Positions 18,035-26,723 of a stretch of 59,728 nucleotides of DNA are shown piece by piece. The stretch covers positions 1 to 59,728 of IMG/VR virus record IMGVR_UViG_3300018421_000026; one strand, 5' to 3'. The notes under the pieces were generated by a model that did no database searches, was not told the DNA's origin, and saw nothing but the letters and a program-made list of their open reading frames with translations. The translations under genes were made by a program, and so were the position numbers. This DNA comes from a virus. Each line of letters starts with the position of its first letter. The stretch's first letter is position 1.

Positions 18035-19126
18035 TTATAACTCCGCATCAATAAGAAAAGCACTTTCATATGTATCAGTGCTATCATAAAGACAAGCTGC
18101 TCTACCGCCTGTTAAGCTGCCACTAGTTACATTAATATCAAATTCAATTTTATCTGCCTTTAAATATGAAGCATTAAAGGAGGAATATATAGCTGTAACA
18201 CTTCCGTCATATACCCTAAAATGAGATAAAGCACCTGTTTGTTGAAGTGTTAAAGAAGGATTAGCCCTCATCACAACGGGTAATACCATAGCCATCCTGT
18301 ATGCTGAAGTTGTGCTTGCGACAACACCTCGAAGGGGCGGGTTTTTATAATATTGAAAATACCTCTGACACAAAGCCAACTCTTCACCAAAGCTACGATG
18401 CTCAAACTCAGTGGCTACTGAGCCGACTTCGAGTTGAACGCCTGTGATGTAGAACTGGTCATCATCCGCTAGAGAAGAAGGAACACCTACTGCTCTATTT
18501 GCGCTAGTTGCGTTTTCCCAAGCACCCGAAAGCGACCCACTTGTAAAAGTTGTGCCACCCGACATCCACCAGAAAAGAGTTGCACCAATTCCATTATCGT
18601 CATCAAAAGAAGTTCCTGCACCCGTGTCACCTGTCCAAGTAATTATCTTTTTTTCCCAAGTGTTTGCGGCATTAATGGTGTAGCTTTGCGACCACTTTCT
18701 ACTTTTTGCAGCATTAGAAAACTCTACAACATATGTTCCTGTTTTATTTGATTTAATCCAAAAAGAAAGCGTAACTGTTTTTGCATTGGATGTTCCATAA
18801 TCAAGAAAAACAATGTCTTGAGATTCAATGCGCTGCTCAAATGGAATAAAATACTGACTTGCTGATGGGGTAAATGCTCCATTAAGAGTTGCCTTCAAAG
18901 ATTTTTTAAAACCGTTAGGAGCATCTGTAACTTGAGCAAAATCAACAGAACTAGGTCCACTAGCCTCGTAAATAAATCTATCGACTGTATGATACTGATT
19001 ATTACTAGCGAAATTAGTTACGCTCGTCCCACGCTGCGCCACGTTCATAGCACCATTGATAATCAGGTTACGGCGACCTGGCGGTGCTATAGACTTATCT
19101 GCTAGTTGTCGTGCCTGTGAAGCCAT
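18035..19126 (-). CDS. Tail fibre, paralogue B, 363 aa
   Basis: Same layout as paralogue A: GRRNLIINGAMNVAQRG at the N-terminus, SFWIKSNKTGTY in the middle, then FYITGVQLEVGS and EFEHRSFGEELALCQRY, a divergent tip and the ending IDAEL. The conserved block is about 90% identical at DNA level to paralogue A over about 100 bp by eye (18360-18462 against 15790-15890), so recent duplication or recombination is likely. Confidence 0.82.
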   Translation of the reverse strand: MASQARQLADKSIAPPGRRNLIINGAMNVAQRGTSVTNFASNNQYHTVDRFIYEASGPSSVDFAQVTDAPNGFKKSLKATLNGAFTPSASQYFIPFEQRIESQDIVFLDYGTSNAKTVTLSFWIKSNKTGTYVVEFSNAAKSRKWSQSYTINAANTWEKKIITWTGDTGAGTSFDDDNGIGATLFWWMSGGTTFTSGSLSGAWENATSANRAVGVPSSLADDDQFYITGVQLEVGSVATEFEHRSFGEELALCQRYFQYYKNPPLRGVVASTTSAYRMAMVLPVVMRANPSLTLQQTGALSHFRVYDGSVTAIYSSFNASYLKADKIEFDINVTSGSLTGGRAACLYDSTDTYESAFLIDAEL

Positions 19127-19135
19127 TGGTTATCC

Positions 19136-19414
19136 TTATAGGTCTGTTGCTGAATCCATTGCAGTTTCGTAAGCTGACTTGACTGCATCTGTCCATACTG
19201 CATTGCACACAGCCTGGATTGCTGCGTCCTCACCACTGATGTCTGTGTCGCCCCAAGTGTCATCTGTCTTAGTACGGCAGTGCAGAACATGGCGATGGTA
19301 AGTGCGACTGATTTCCTCACCGTCATCTTTTACGATAGTTGCTGTGCGAACTTGGACGTTCTTGTGTTCGCCCCTTACTTCGCAGTCATATTCAAATTCT
19401 TTAGTTAATGCCAT
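19136..19414 (-). CDS. Small fibre-array protein, 92 aa
   Basis: Compact alpha/beta protein with VRTATIVKDDGEEISRTYHRH and an acidic C-terminal helix. It lies between two fibre genes with AAGGAG before the start and is probably a tail-fibre accessory. No family recognised. The 63-bp gap before it holds a short GC hairpin (GTGGC/GCCAC) with no T run. Confidence 0.7.
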   Translation of the reverse strand: MALTKEFEYDCEVRGEHKNVQVRTATIVKDDGEEISRTYHRHVLHCRTKTDDTWGDTDISGEDAAIQAVCNAVWTDAVKSAYETAMDSATDL

Positions 19415-19477
19415 TTGTTTTCTCCTTCTATTTATCGTGGCGGAATTGCCACCTGTCCGACCCGACTTCCAGACGGG

Positions 19478-20563
19478 TTATGTTGTGCGGTATGCTATCG
19501 AGCAACCGAGTATTCTGTTTCTATTTGAGCCAGATGATGTGTTTAGATTTGATGTCGTTATATCAGAGTAACCAGCACCGTTTGTGCGCCGCAAGAATGC
19601 GTAAGATGCACCATCTGTCAAGTTTGCATATTCAGGGGCGTTTGTTATCCAGCTTGATTGTGCGCCGCATTGCCCAGTGAATTGCGTTCCACTAGCGGCA
19701 AACGGAAAGCCAGAAATGTACACTGAGCCAGACGCAGTTCCCATCGACAAGGCTGACGTTCTAATATCAAAGCTAACCACAACCATTCGCCCAACTTTGA
19801 CATAAACGCCGTTTTGCTCTTGATACGTCACAGATGAAAATGAGCCGCTGCTAGTGGTAAAAATGGGCGTCCAAGTGCCTTCCTCATAATCGTCCAGCGC
19901 ATTGGCCGCAGCAGTGTCGCCGTTGAATGTGATGCCGCCGCTATTGATGATTCTCATTCGTTCTGTTTCGTTTACGCCAAAAATTATATCTCTTGAAGAA
20001 GAGTTGGTATAAATATTCATTCCCTCTGTGTTAAGCGCAATTGCACCAGCATAACCAGAACCATCAAGACGCAACTGACCATCGGCAGTACTGTTCATGT
20101 CAATATCTTCATTTGCGTCATTAAGATATATTCTTGCGCCTGCGCCTCTTACATCGAGTTTTTGAGAAGGCGAAACAGTCGCCACCCCGACCCGATTATT
20201 TGTGCTGTCAACAAACAGCGTATCAGTGTCAACAGTCAGGTCGCCAGTAAATGTTCCGTTAGTTGCCTCAAGAGCTTGCCCTGAAGGGTGTGTAGCAGAT
20301 AACTCTGCAGGACCACGGTTAACTACATAAATATTGTTAGTACCTGTGCTGGGTGCAGCAGTAAAAACCAGTGACGTTCCATTGCCCTCAATGTTATATG
20401 CTACCCCTGGCTCTTGCCTAACATTGTTTACAAAAACATCTACATTGTTTTCAGTGCCACGCTGCGACAAGGTAAAGGTAGTCGTAGACCCGTTACCGCT
20501 AAACGTATCTTTAGCGTTGGTCGTAGTAAAGTTACCTTCTGCTCCTTGTCCTAAGTAAGCCAT
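19478..20563 (-). CDS. Tail fibre, 361 aa
   Basis: N-terminal domain with DTFSGNGSTTTFTLSQ and VFVNNVRQEPG (residues 18-60), common in marine phage fibres. It is followed by GDLTVDTDTLFVDSTNNRVG stem repeats, ETERMRIINSGGITFNG and DDYEEGTWTP, and a variable C-terminal tip. No self-cleaving S74 domain at its end, unlike the neighbour at 20563-21921. Start and stop overlap neighbouring genes by one base. Confidence 0.8.
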   Translation of the reverse strand: MAYLGQGAEGNFTTTNAKDTFSGNGSTTTFTLSQRGTENNVDVFVNNVRQEPGVAYNIEGNGTSLVFTAAPSTGTNNIYVVNRGPAELSATHPSGQALEATNGTFTGDLTVDTDTLFVDSTNNRVGVATVSPSQKLDVRGAGARIYLNDANEDIDMNSTADGQLRLDGSGYAGAIALNTEGMNIYTNSSSRDIIFGVNETERMRIINSGGITFNGDTAAANALDDYEEGTWTPIFTTSSGSFSSVTYQEQNGVYVKVGRMVVVSFDIRTSALSMGTASGSVYISGFPFAASGTQFTGQCGAQSSWITNAPEYANLTDGASYAFLRRTNGAGYSDITTSNLNTSSGSNRNRILGCSIAYRTT

Positions 20564-21921
20564 TAGTTAGCCTCCAGTGCGGTCAAGCGTGTTTCAATAT
20601 CTGCCAAACGCTGTTCGGTAGCTGCGCCAATAAAGGCCAACAGTTCAGGATAGCGAATACCAAGACGGGTGCGTTCTGTTGCACCCTCTGGTGCTTCGTC
20701 GGCTGTCTCATAAGTATCTGTGCGGGTGTATGCGTCAGCAGCCTCAATGTCATTTTCTTCGTCAGCTTCAACGGCTGGCACTTCAGTCTGGGTTTCCCAC
20801 CAAGTTGTAGAGATGAAGAAGGCATAGTCACCAGCGTCCAAGCCAGCGTCAGTCATTGCTTGCTGGACGTCTTGTGCGATTATACCAGTGTGCGTTCTGG
20901 CGGCATCGCCTTTAGCTTCAACCTTGTCATTCCATTTGAATGTCTTAAACAATTTGCTAATTGCTTTGGCGGCAGTAATCTCTGCGTCAGTCAGGCTGGC
21001 AATCTGTTGCTTTTCGTTTTGGTCTGATGTTTGGATAGTGCCGTTGGTGGCATAGATGTCATCAAAACGATTGCCAGACGAGCCTAAATCAATAGCGTTA
21101 TCACGCCCGCTACCTGTCGTTGTGCAGGGTGCAATAAACGCACTATCAAATCTTAAACCAGAGTCACTACCGTATGCTGTTGCAATATAAGGTCTGCTGC
21201 TAATTACGCCAATCTGCCCGATTAGCGAGCTATCTTTTGCCATCTCAATGATAGTGCCATCGTTGGTCAGTCGGTTGAAAAAAGCTGGCTGGTCACTGTC
21301 CCGTGTAGCAAACAACCGCCCATCAGACCTTGCACTAACACCAGCTGTAGTATTGTCTGCGCTTGCTTGCCCCACCAGCAGATTCCCGCTGCTGTCGATG
21401 CGCATGCGTTCTGTGGCGTTAGTCCAAAAAGCCATACTGTTGTTGCTGTGGTCATACCTCAAAAGACCTCGATAGCTATCTGCCCCCGTTGTTCCATCAG
21501 CAAATTGAATATCGCCTAAACTGGATGCTCCTGTATGAATTGTTAAACCAGCACCAGTAGTTCCAGAACCAATTTGAAGGTTAGAGCCATTGCCACCACC
21601 CAGCGTGGCTGTTGTTCGTCCAATAAGAACCCGCCCGCTGCTGTCGATGCGCATGCGTTCTGTGGCGTTAGTTTCAAACTGCATACTGTTTGTTGAGTGG
21701 TCATACAATATACTGCCAACAGAAGAAGCGCTATCATCACCAAAATGGATAACGCTGTCGTCTGTTGCCGCATTTGTTTGAATGTATAAAGCACTATCCG
21801 TTCCAGATGGCGACTGCATATGAAGTAAACCATTTGGAGAGGTGCGGTTTATACCGACATTGCCCGAAGCATCAATAGTCACAGCAGTAATGCCGTCATT
21901 AATAATCTTACTGATTGCCAT
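20563..21921 (-). CDS. Tail fibre with S74 self-cleaving chaperone, 452 aa
   Basis: N-terminal stem of near-repeat blocks (NATERMRIDSSG occurs twice, with YDHS-NSM before each), coded by a perfect 39-bp direct repeat (21385-21423 and 21634-21672) spaced 249 bp, an in-frame 83 residues. The C-terminal ~150 residues form a Peptidase_S74 intramolecular chaperone: TSDQNEKQQI carries the expected Ser and Lys of the self-cleavage dyad, and the end has LGIRYPELLAFIG and a coiled coil. In this family the domain trimerises the fibre and is then cut off. Confidence 0.87.
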   Translation of the reverse strand: MAISKIINDGITAVTIDASGNVGINRTSPNGLLHMQSPSGTDSALYIQTNAATDDSVIHFGDDSASSVGSILYDHSTNSMQFETNATERMRIDSSGRVLIGRTTATLGGGNGSNLQIGSGTTGAGLTIHTGASSLGDIQFADGTTGADSYRGLLRYDHSNNSMAFWTNATERMRIDSSGNLLVGQASADNTTAGVSARSDGRLFATRDSDQPAFFNRLTNDGTIIEMAKDSSLIGQIGVISSRPYIATAYGSDSGLRFDSAFIAPCTTTGSGRDNAIDLGSSGNRFDDIYATNGTIQTSDQNEKQQIASLTDAEITAAKAISKLFKTFKWNDKVEAKGDAARTHTGIIAQDVQQAMTDAGLDAGDYAFFISTTWWETQTEVPAVEADEENDIEAADAYTRTDTYETADEAPEGATERTRLGIRYPELLAFIGAATEQRLADIETRLTALEAN

Positions 21922-22250
21922 TAGGTAATCTCCAGGTAGCTCATTGTTACATCACTTGATACTGAAGTATCTGATTCAACAATTACAACATCAGTAGGCT
22001 CAAGGACAACCTTTTGGTCGCCGCCCACCACTACCAATGTACCACCTGCAGGCACTGGGGCATTCTTAACCAAGTGAATCTTGGAAGAGCCGCCATCATT
22101 AATCTTTACGTTTACAGCAATCTGTGAGTTAATAATGTTAGCAACCGTCAAGCCAATGATAGTAGTTGAAGTAGCTGCTGGACATTCATACACAGACACT
22201 TCAGCTGTGCCTACAGAAGATGCGGTAGATAATTTAAAAGAGTTAGCCAT
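21921..22250 (-). CDS. Small beta-rich structural protein, 109 aa
   Basis: Begins MANSFKLSTASSVG and is almost wholly beta-strand (many Val/Thr/Ile alternations), like small fibre or decoration proteins. A promoter-like site with exact 17-bp spacing ends seven bases before its start, so it begins a transcription unit covering the following fibre genes. Confidence 0.75.
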   Translation of the reverse strand: MANSFKLSTASSVGTAEVSVYECPAATSTTIIGLTVANIINSQIAVNVKINDGGSSKIHLVKNAPVPAGGTLVVVGGDQKVVLEPTDVVIVESDTSVSSDVTMSYLEIT

Positions 22251-22256
22251 GTCAAT

Positions 22257-22285
22257 ATTATACCCTAAAAGTTAGCCCAATGCAA
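22257..22285 (-). promoter_or_regulatory. Sigma70-like promoter inside the fibre array
   Basis: Minus strand: -35 TTGCAT (22280-22285), 17-bp spacer, -10 TATAAT (22257-22262) preceded by GGG. The -35 lies inside the end of the 719-aa fibre gene; the -10 is in the short gap before the 109-aa gene. Confidence 0.72.
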
Positions 22286-24431
22286 TGGCAAAGGCCACGG
22301 CAGCGGCGGCTGCGGTTGCGATAGAGGTAGCCAAAGTTGCAGAGGTTGTAGCAAAGGTAGATGACACCCCTGCTATTCGTGTTTCTAATGTAGCTGATGT
22401 TGTTGCGCTTGCTTTTGTTTCTGCAAGAACAGATACTGCATTGATGCGTGTTTCTAAGTTAACAGATGTAGAAGCGCTAGCTTTAGTTTCCGCAAGAACA
22501 GACACTGCATTAATACGTGTTTCAAGATTAGCAGAGGTGGCAGCACTTGCTTTTGTTTCTGCAAGGACTGACACTGCATTTATGCGAGTATTAACAGATG
22601 TAATAGCTGCGACATTAGCAGTAGCAATATTGTTAACAGAGGTAATAGCTGCCATGTTAATAGCAACAGTAGAGGCGTTAGCAGCAATTGAAGTATTAGC
22701 CAAAGCAATTGCCTGTGCATTAGCAGCAATAGCAGAAGCATTAACATCATTAACAATAGAACTAAGTGCGCTAACCACATTATTAATAGATGTAATAGCA
22801 TTAATATTTGTTGTTATTTTTGTTTGTAGTGTAGCCGAAGTTCCTGCACTAGCAACTCCAGTAAGATTACTACCACCACCATAAAATTCTGTTGCAGTAA
22901 CATTACCATCTACAAAAATACCTGTGTTGGTAGTTTCCATTTTTTTATTATTATTATAATACAGATTTACTGCCTCACCTGCACTACAAACTACATACTT
23001 TGCAGCTATAGCAGACTCAAGCTGTAGAGTATCAGACCCTCTAATAATCATATTGCCTGCGCCGACATCTCTCATATGAAAATTAGAGCCAGTATGTAAA
23101 AGCTCAACTCTATTAGAGCCACTTCCAAACTGTATTTTAACATTATCTGGAATGCTTACAGTTCCAGTGATTTCTCCACCTGCTTTAGGTAGGGCAGCAA
23201 CTGCGATAGTATTTACAGAAGCGATGGCAGAATTGCTATTGCTAATACTTGTTGCCATTGTAGAAGATACTGTAGCAATTCTTGTTTCTAATGTAGCCGA
23301 AGTTCCTACACTTGCAGCTACAATATCTGTAAGATTACTACCGTCACCATAAAAAGCTGTGGCAGTTACATTGGCAGTAAAGTTAGCATTACCTGTTGAG
23401 TGGTCAATTTCAAAACGAGGAGTAAAACTACCAAAGCTATTATTTGCTGTTCCAAGTTGAAATTTACCACCATTACTAATTAAAGATGAATTTAAATCTG
23501 TTGTATCTGTTTCTGAAAAATTAACATAAGGATATGAAGATGATACTTTAACTCCGTTTGCAGTATGCACTTGACCAGCAACAGAGATAGCAGTATCAAA
23601 AGCCACATTACCAGTAAACGTTCCTCCAGATTTAGGCATTTGATTGCCAATGCTTGTTGCCATTGTTGAGGATACTGTCGCAATGCGACTTTCAAGTGTA
23701 GCTGATGTCGTAGCAAAAGTGCTAGATACCCCTGCAATGCGACTTTCAAGAGCAGCTGACACATTGGCAATGCTTGTTGCCATTGTACTAGAAACATTTG
23801 CAATAGATGTTTGTAATGCTACATTAGTACTTGACAAAGTAGCCGAAACCGTGTTAATATGACTTTCCAAAGTCGCAGAGGTTGAAGCAAAGGTAGAGCT
23901 TACTCCTGCAATACGAGTCTCTAATGCTGCCGATACATTAGCAATACTAGTAGCCATAGTTGAACTAACTGTTGCTAATCCTGCTGATGTAGCTACTGGC
24001 TCACCTGCCAATGTAATATTGGTAGCAGCAATAGTGGTTGCGCTTACCGTGCCTGCACTAACAGTCGTAGCAAATAAATCACCAGTGCGTAGGCTGCTAA
24101 CACTTACATCTTGAAATACAAGTGTCGTAGCATTCAGCGTGCTAGTTGTAATACTTGTTGCATTGATTCTTGTTGCAGAAACATCTACAGCATTCAAAGC
24201 AGAAACAGTAAGTCCCTGCATATTAATTGTTGCAGCAGAAACATTACCAGTAACAGTTAAGTCACCATGTACCTTTGCTTCGCTTTGTGAAAGAGAGATT
24301 GCAGAGTTCTTACCGCTACCATCTTGGACACGGCGTAGCGTACCGTCCAGGCCATCATTAGATGCACTAGAGTTAACCTGAAGTAGGTCTTTATAGGTAT
24401 TTGCAATCTTTTTACCTGTTAAGTCTGCCAT
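22272..24431 (-). CDS. Long repetitive tail fibre shaft, 719 aa
   Basis: Attachment-like N-terminus (KKIANTYKDLLQVNSS), then a long Ala/Ser/Thr/Val-rich shaft. Two repeat types dominate: ETRIAGVSSTFATTSATL and VSSTMATSIANVSAAL in the first half, and ETRINAVSVLAETKAS (three near-perfect copies) near the C-terminus. A globular beta segment (about 280-470) separates them. The heptad-like repeats suit a trimeric coiled coil. The last residues (AAAAAVAFAIALG) are hydrophobic. First gene of the fibre array in transcription order. Confidence 0.8.
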   Translation of the reverse strand: MADLTGKKIANTYKDLLQVNSSASNDGLDGTLRRVQDGSGKNSAISLSQSEAKVHGDLTVTGNVSAATINMQGLTVSALNAVDVSATRINATSITTSTLNATTLVFQDVSVSSLRTGDLFATTVSAGTVSATTIAATNITLAGEPVATSAGLATVSSTMATSIANVSAALETRIAGVSSTFASTSATLESHINTVSATLSSTNVALQTSIANVSSTMATSIANVSAALESRIAGVSSTFATTSATLESRIATVSSTMATSIGNQMPKSGGTFTGNVAFDTAISVAGQVHTANGVKVSSSYPYVNFSETDTTDLNSSLISNGGKFQLGTANNSFGSFTPRFEIDHSTGNANFTANVTATAFYGDGSNLTDIVAASVGTSATLETRIATVSSTMATSISNSNSAIASVNTIAVAALPKAGGEITGTVSIPDNVKIQFGSGSNRVELLHTGSNFHMRDVGAGNMIIRGSDTLQLESAIAAKYVVCSAGEAVNLYYNNNKKMETTNTGIFVDGNVTATEFYGGGSNLTGVASAGTSATLQTKITTNINAITSINNVVSALSSIVNDVNASAIAANAQAIALANTSIAANASTVAINMAAITSVNNIATANVAAITSVNTRINAVSVLAETKASAATSANLETRINAVSVLAETKASASTSVNLETRINAVSVLAETKASATTSATLETRIAGVSSTFATTSATLATSIATAAAAAVAFAIALG

Positions 24432-24731
24432 CTATACTGTATTCCAATTCTTATCTAATAGTTCCCACTGATAAATAATCGTGTGTCGTTCAGTGGCATC
24501 TTCCCAGTTTATGTTCCTGTCAATATTAGGGTCAGGCCGTGCATTCATTACGAAGTTACTTCTGTCCCGCATATCGGGTGTTCTATTCTGTGGGTGGTCT
24601 ACTCTGTTGTATGGCCCATCCCAGTCATCGGGACAAACCCACAAGTTATAGCTGTTCTTTCGAAGCCTGCTGCGAGGATAAGAAAAACCACATACATCAC
24701 ATTCTGCTTTAACATGCTTGCCTCGTGCCAT
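24432..24731 (-). CDS. Zinc-finger-like protein, copy 1, 99 aa
   Basis: CDVCGF at residues 10-15, a basic stretch with LRKNSYNLWVC, then a HPQNR block give a CxxC...C...H pattern fit for a metal site. Shares layout and motifs with the next gene (24732-24980), so the pair arose by tandem duplication. Such proteins are common in marine phage structural modules; role unknown. Confidence 0.8.
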   Translation of the reverse strand: MARGKHVKAECDVCGFSYPRSRLRKNSYNLWVCPDDWDGPYNRVDHPQNRTPDMRDRSNFVMNARPDPNIDRNINWEDATERHTIIYQWELLDKNWNTV

Positions 24732-24980
24732 TTACAAATTTGGTAGCCACGCCGACACCGCTACTGCAGAAACAAGAGAGGGTCGTTGTGGTCTAGCATC
24801 CCTAATGTTTTCATCATCGGTTACTCTGGCTATTCTGTTTTGTGGATGGTTGTGGCGGTCATACTTTCCTTCGTAATCCATGTTGCAAACCATCATACCA
24901 TAGCTATTCTTTTTTAACTCCCGCAGGGGATACCGAAAGCCACAGATGTCACAAAGTCCTAATGATTTAGTTGCTCCCAT
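24732..24980 (-). CDS. Zinc-finger-like protein, copy 2, 82 aa
   Basis: CDICGFRYP, ELKKNSYGMMVC and NHPQNRI line up with the tandem neighbour. The C-terminal ~35 residues differ between copies, so only the metal-binding head is conserved. Its start abuts the adaptor 2 stop. Confidence 0.8.
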   Translation of the reverse strand: MGATKSLGLCDICGFRYPLRELKKNSYGMMVCNMDYEGKYDRHNHPQNRIARVTDDENIRDARPQRPSLVSAVAVSAWLPNL

Positions 24981-25651
24981 TACTTATAGTTCAGGCGGGG
25001 CGTAAGATATAAGCTTGCACGTTCTTTATCTTCCTCTTGCGCTCGCACCAGCCTTTCTTCGTACTCCGTTTTTAACATTTGGATTCTCCCCATATCGACA
25101 CCTGGTCGCTTCATGGACATAAAGTATGCCGTACCTGCAGTAAGGCAGGGATAGAAACGGCGAGAGATGTCTGCAGTTTGTGAAGACCTTGAAACATCCT
25201 GAAAATATTTTACAGTTTCAAACTTAACTTTATCTGTATTGTTTTCGGGTACAGGCCACAAATACACAACAGGATTGTCACGCTCTCTGCGTACTGCGTA
25301 TTGTGTCGGGCGACCCGTTTGCCCTTTGCGTGGAATCTTGAGATACTCTTCCATGCTAATGCGTTCTAGCTGCAGGTCAGTGTTATCTCTATTGACCACT
25401 GCCTCAACTACATCAATATTGTGTGCGTCTAGACTATAGGCTGTGACACTTGTTGCCACGGTCACCGCCGTAGTATTAATTGTCCAAAGTTGGATACCAC
25501 GGTTTTGCCAATCTTGCAGGAGCAGGTTTATAGAACGGCGTGCAGAGCGAGGCTCTTCGCCTAGTGTCGGCTCACCGCCAATCATTTCCATTGCTTCTTG
25601 GATTACCTCATCAATATCCATTGAGAAGCTATATGTTCCTGATGTTGCCAT
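24980..25651 (-). CDS. Head-tail adaptor, P22 gp4-like, 223 aa
   Basis: Helical N-terminus DIDEVIQEAMEMIGGEP, then RSARRSINLLLQDWQNRG, LWTINTT and later MKRPGVDMGRIQMLKTEYEERL. The head (helix, ARRSLN-L--DW-NRGI-LW) is typical of the gp4-like 'phage adaptor' family that forms the ring below the portal in short-tailed phages. Start overlaps the stop of the basic protein upstream by one base. A second adaptor-type protein is at 27681-28331. Confidence 0.82.
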   Translation of the reverse strand: MATSGTYSFSMDIDEVIQEAMEMIGGEPTLGEEPRSARRSINLLLQDWQNRGIQLWTINTTAVTVATSVTAYSLDAHNIDVVEAVVNRDNTDLQLERISMEEYLKIPRKGQTGRPTQYAVRRERDNPVVYLWPVPENNTDKVKFETVKYFQDVSRSSQTADISRRFYPCLTAGTAYFMSMKRPGVDMGRIQMLKTEYEERLVRAQEEDKERASLYLTPRLNYK

Positions 25652-25815
25652 TATGCTTTTCTCCTACGTTTGGTGCGACCAGCACAGTGAGCCTTTTGAC
25701 TGAAGCCTCTTGGACTTTTACAGTTGATAGACTTTTTGCGCTTTGCAGACCACCTCCTTTTCTTAGAACCAGGCTTACTTACCTGCTGGCTGGTCGCTGA
25801 CCTACTTATCGCCAT
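25651..25815 (-). CDS. Very basic small protein, 54 aa
   Basis: Short gene ending TAATG on the adaptor 2 start. The protein is over one third Lys/Arg with KSPRGFSQKAHCAGR and the tail RTKRRRKA. I recognise the SP-GF-QKAHCAGR block from marine phage genomes. Probably binds nucleic acid and may be packaged, as its neighbours are of similar type; function unproven. Confidence 0.78.
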   Translation of the reverse strand: MAISRSATSQQVSKPGSKKRRWSAKRKKSINCKSPRGFSQKAHCAGRTKRRRKA

Positions 25816-25820
25816 TGTCT

Positions 25821-26177
25821 TTAAGTTTGTCTTCTGTTCTTGCGACCAAGACCGAAAGTCTGTTTTTGACTTTTAGGAGGGCGTTTTTTACTGCCTCTTG
25901 AACCTGCCCAAAAAACTTTATCAGCCCAGTAAGCAGCTGAACATTTGCCTCTAGCAATGTTCTTCGAATGCCTTGCTTTAAAGTTTCTACGAGCTTCTGG
26001 ACTGTAATTGTGACCCATTCCTTGAGCGCCGAACCTAATTGTTTTAATTTTTCCATTATCACACCTTACTGCAACTACTGCTTTTTTAGTTGGATGTTTA
26101 GGAGTCATCTTAGGTTTATTTAAACCTTTGAGTCCTAATTTTTTTAGTTTAGCTTTTTCTGCGTTTGTTAATGCCAT
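25821..26177 (-). CDS. Basic protein with GHNYS-RRNFKARH motif, 118 aa
   Basis: Basic N-terminal tail, then KTIRFGAQGMGHNYS, EARRNFKARHSK and YWADKVFWAG. The FGA-G-GHNYS...R--F-ARH...YWA---W-G pattern is that of a small family found in many marine phages and, from memory, related in style to DUF5754-type proteins of large algal viruses. Probably a nucleic-acid-binding virion protein. Confidence 0.78.
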   Translation of the reverse strand: MALTNAEKAKLKKLGLKGLNKPKMTPKHPTKKAVVAVRCDNGKIKTIRFGAQGMGHNYSPEARRNFKARHSKNIARGKCSAAYWADKVFWAGSRGSKKRPPKSQKQTFGLGRKNRRQT

Positions 26178-26404
26178 TAGTATAACCTATTATGTCCTGA
26201 AATCTTACCACCCTTACTTTTAGAAACGGTGTCAGTTGCAAAAGGTTCTTTATCTTTATTTGTTTTATAATACTCGGTTACAAAAGAGCCATCCGAATCT
26301 TTACGTGTTTTTACTCTTGCCACATTACCATAAGGCTGCTTTGCCATAGCCTCATCGTTTATCTGCTTTGCTCTTTGAGCATCTGTAAGTTTTTTCTTTG
26401 CCAT
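26177..26404 (-). CDS. Basic protein with SGHNRLY tail, 75 aa
   Basis: Lys-rich, with TDAQRAKQINDEAMAK, then VARVKTRKDSDGSFVTEYY and the end GGKISGHNRLY. The same SGHNRLY end closes the next protein (26404-26715). Start and stop overlap neighbours by one base. Unknown role. Confidence 0.75.
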   Translation of the reverse strand: MAKKKLTDAQRAKQINDEAMAKQPYGNVARVKTRKDSDGSFVTEYYKTNKDKEPFATDTVSKSKGGKISGHNRLY

Positions 26405-26715
26405 TAGTATAACCTGTTATGTCCTGATTGAGTTTTTTGTTTAATCTTGCCGCCCTTTTTAGCTGTACGATATTTAGCTGTTTTTTTTGCTATAGCTTTA
26501 GGTTGCGGAACATGCTGCTTTCTTTTTTTGATTCCTTCTCTTTTTGCTCTCGTAGTTGCCGCATACTCTGCTTTTGTGAGTGCATCCCTCGCCTTTTTAG
26601 GTAAGTACCTCTCACCTGTAGCTTTTTTACCCTGTGTGCTTGGGTTACCACTTGCTGTACCCCAGTCTTCTTTTTCCCATTTGTCTAAAGACTTTTGTGA
26701 TTTTGCTTTTGCCAT
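26404..26715 (-). CDS. Basic protein with SGHNRLY tail, 103 aa
   Basis: Very Lys/Arg-rich, KWEKEDWGTASGNPST near the N-terminus and KKARDALTKAEYAATTRAKR in the middle, ending QSGHNRLY, identical to the neighbour's end. Otherwise dissimilar to it, so the tag looks shared by function (such as particle targeting) rather than only by gene duplication. No family recognised. Confidence 0.75.
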   Translation of the reverse strand: MAKAKSQKSLDKWEKEDWGTASGNPSTQGKKATGERYLPKKARDALTKAEYAATTRAKREGIKKRKQHVPQPKAIAKKTAKYRTAKKGGKIKQKTQSGHNRLY

Positions 26716-26723
26716 TTAACATA

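Noticed and set aside
22285-22884. 199-aa open frame on the plus strand inside the fibre shaft gene
   Set aside because: Ala/Val-rich mirror of the repetitive fibre coding sequence; frame is open because of the repeats.
14029-24431. Repeats of the fibre genes as a diversity-generating retroelement or CRISPR array
   Set aside because: No reverse transcriptase, template repeat or regular spacer pattern; repeats are coding modules.
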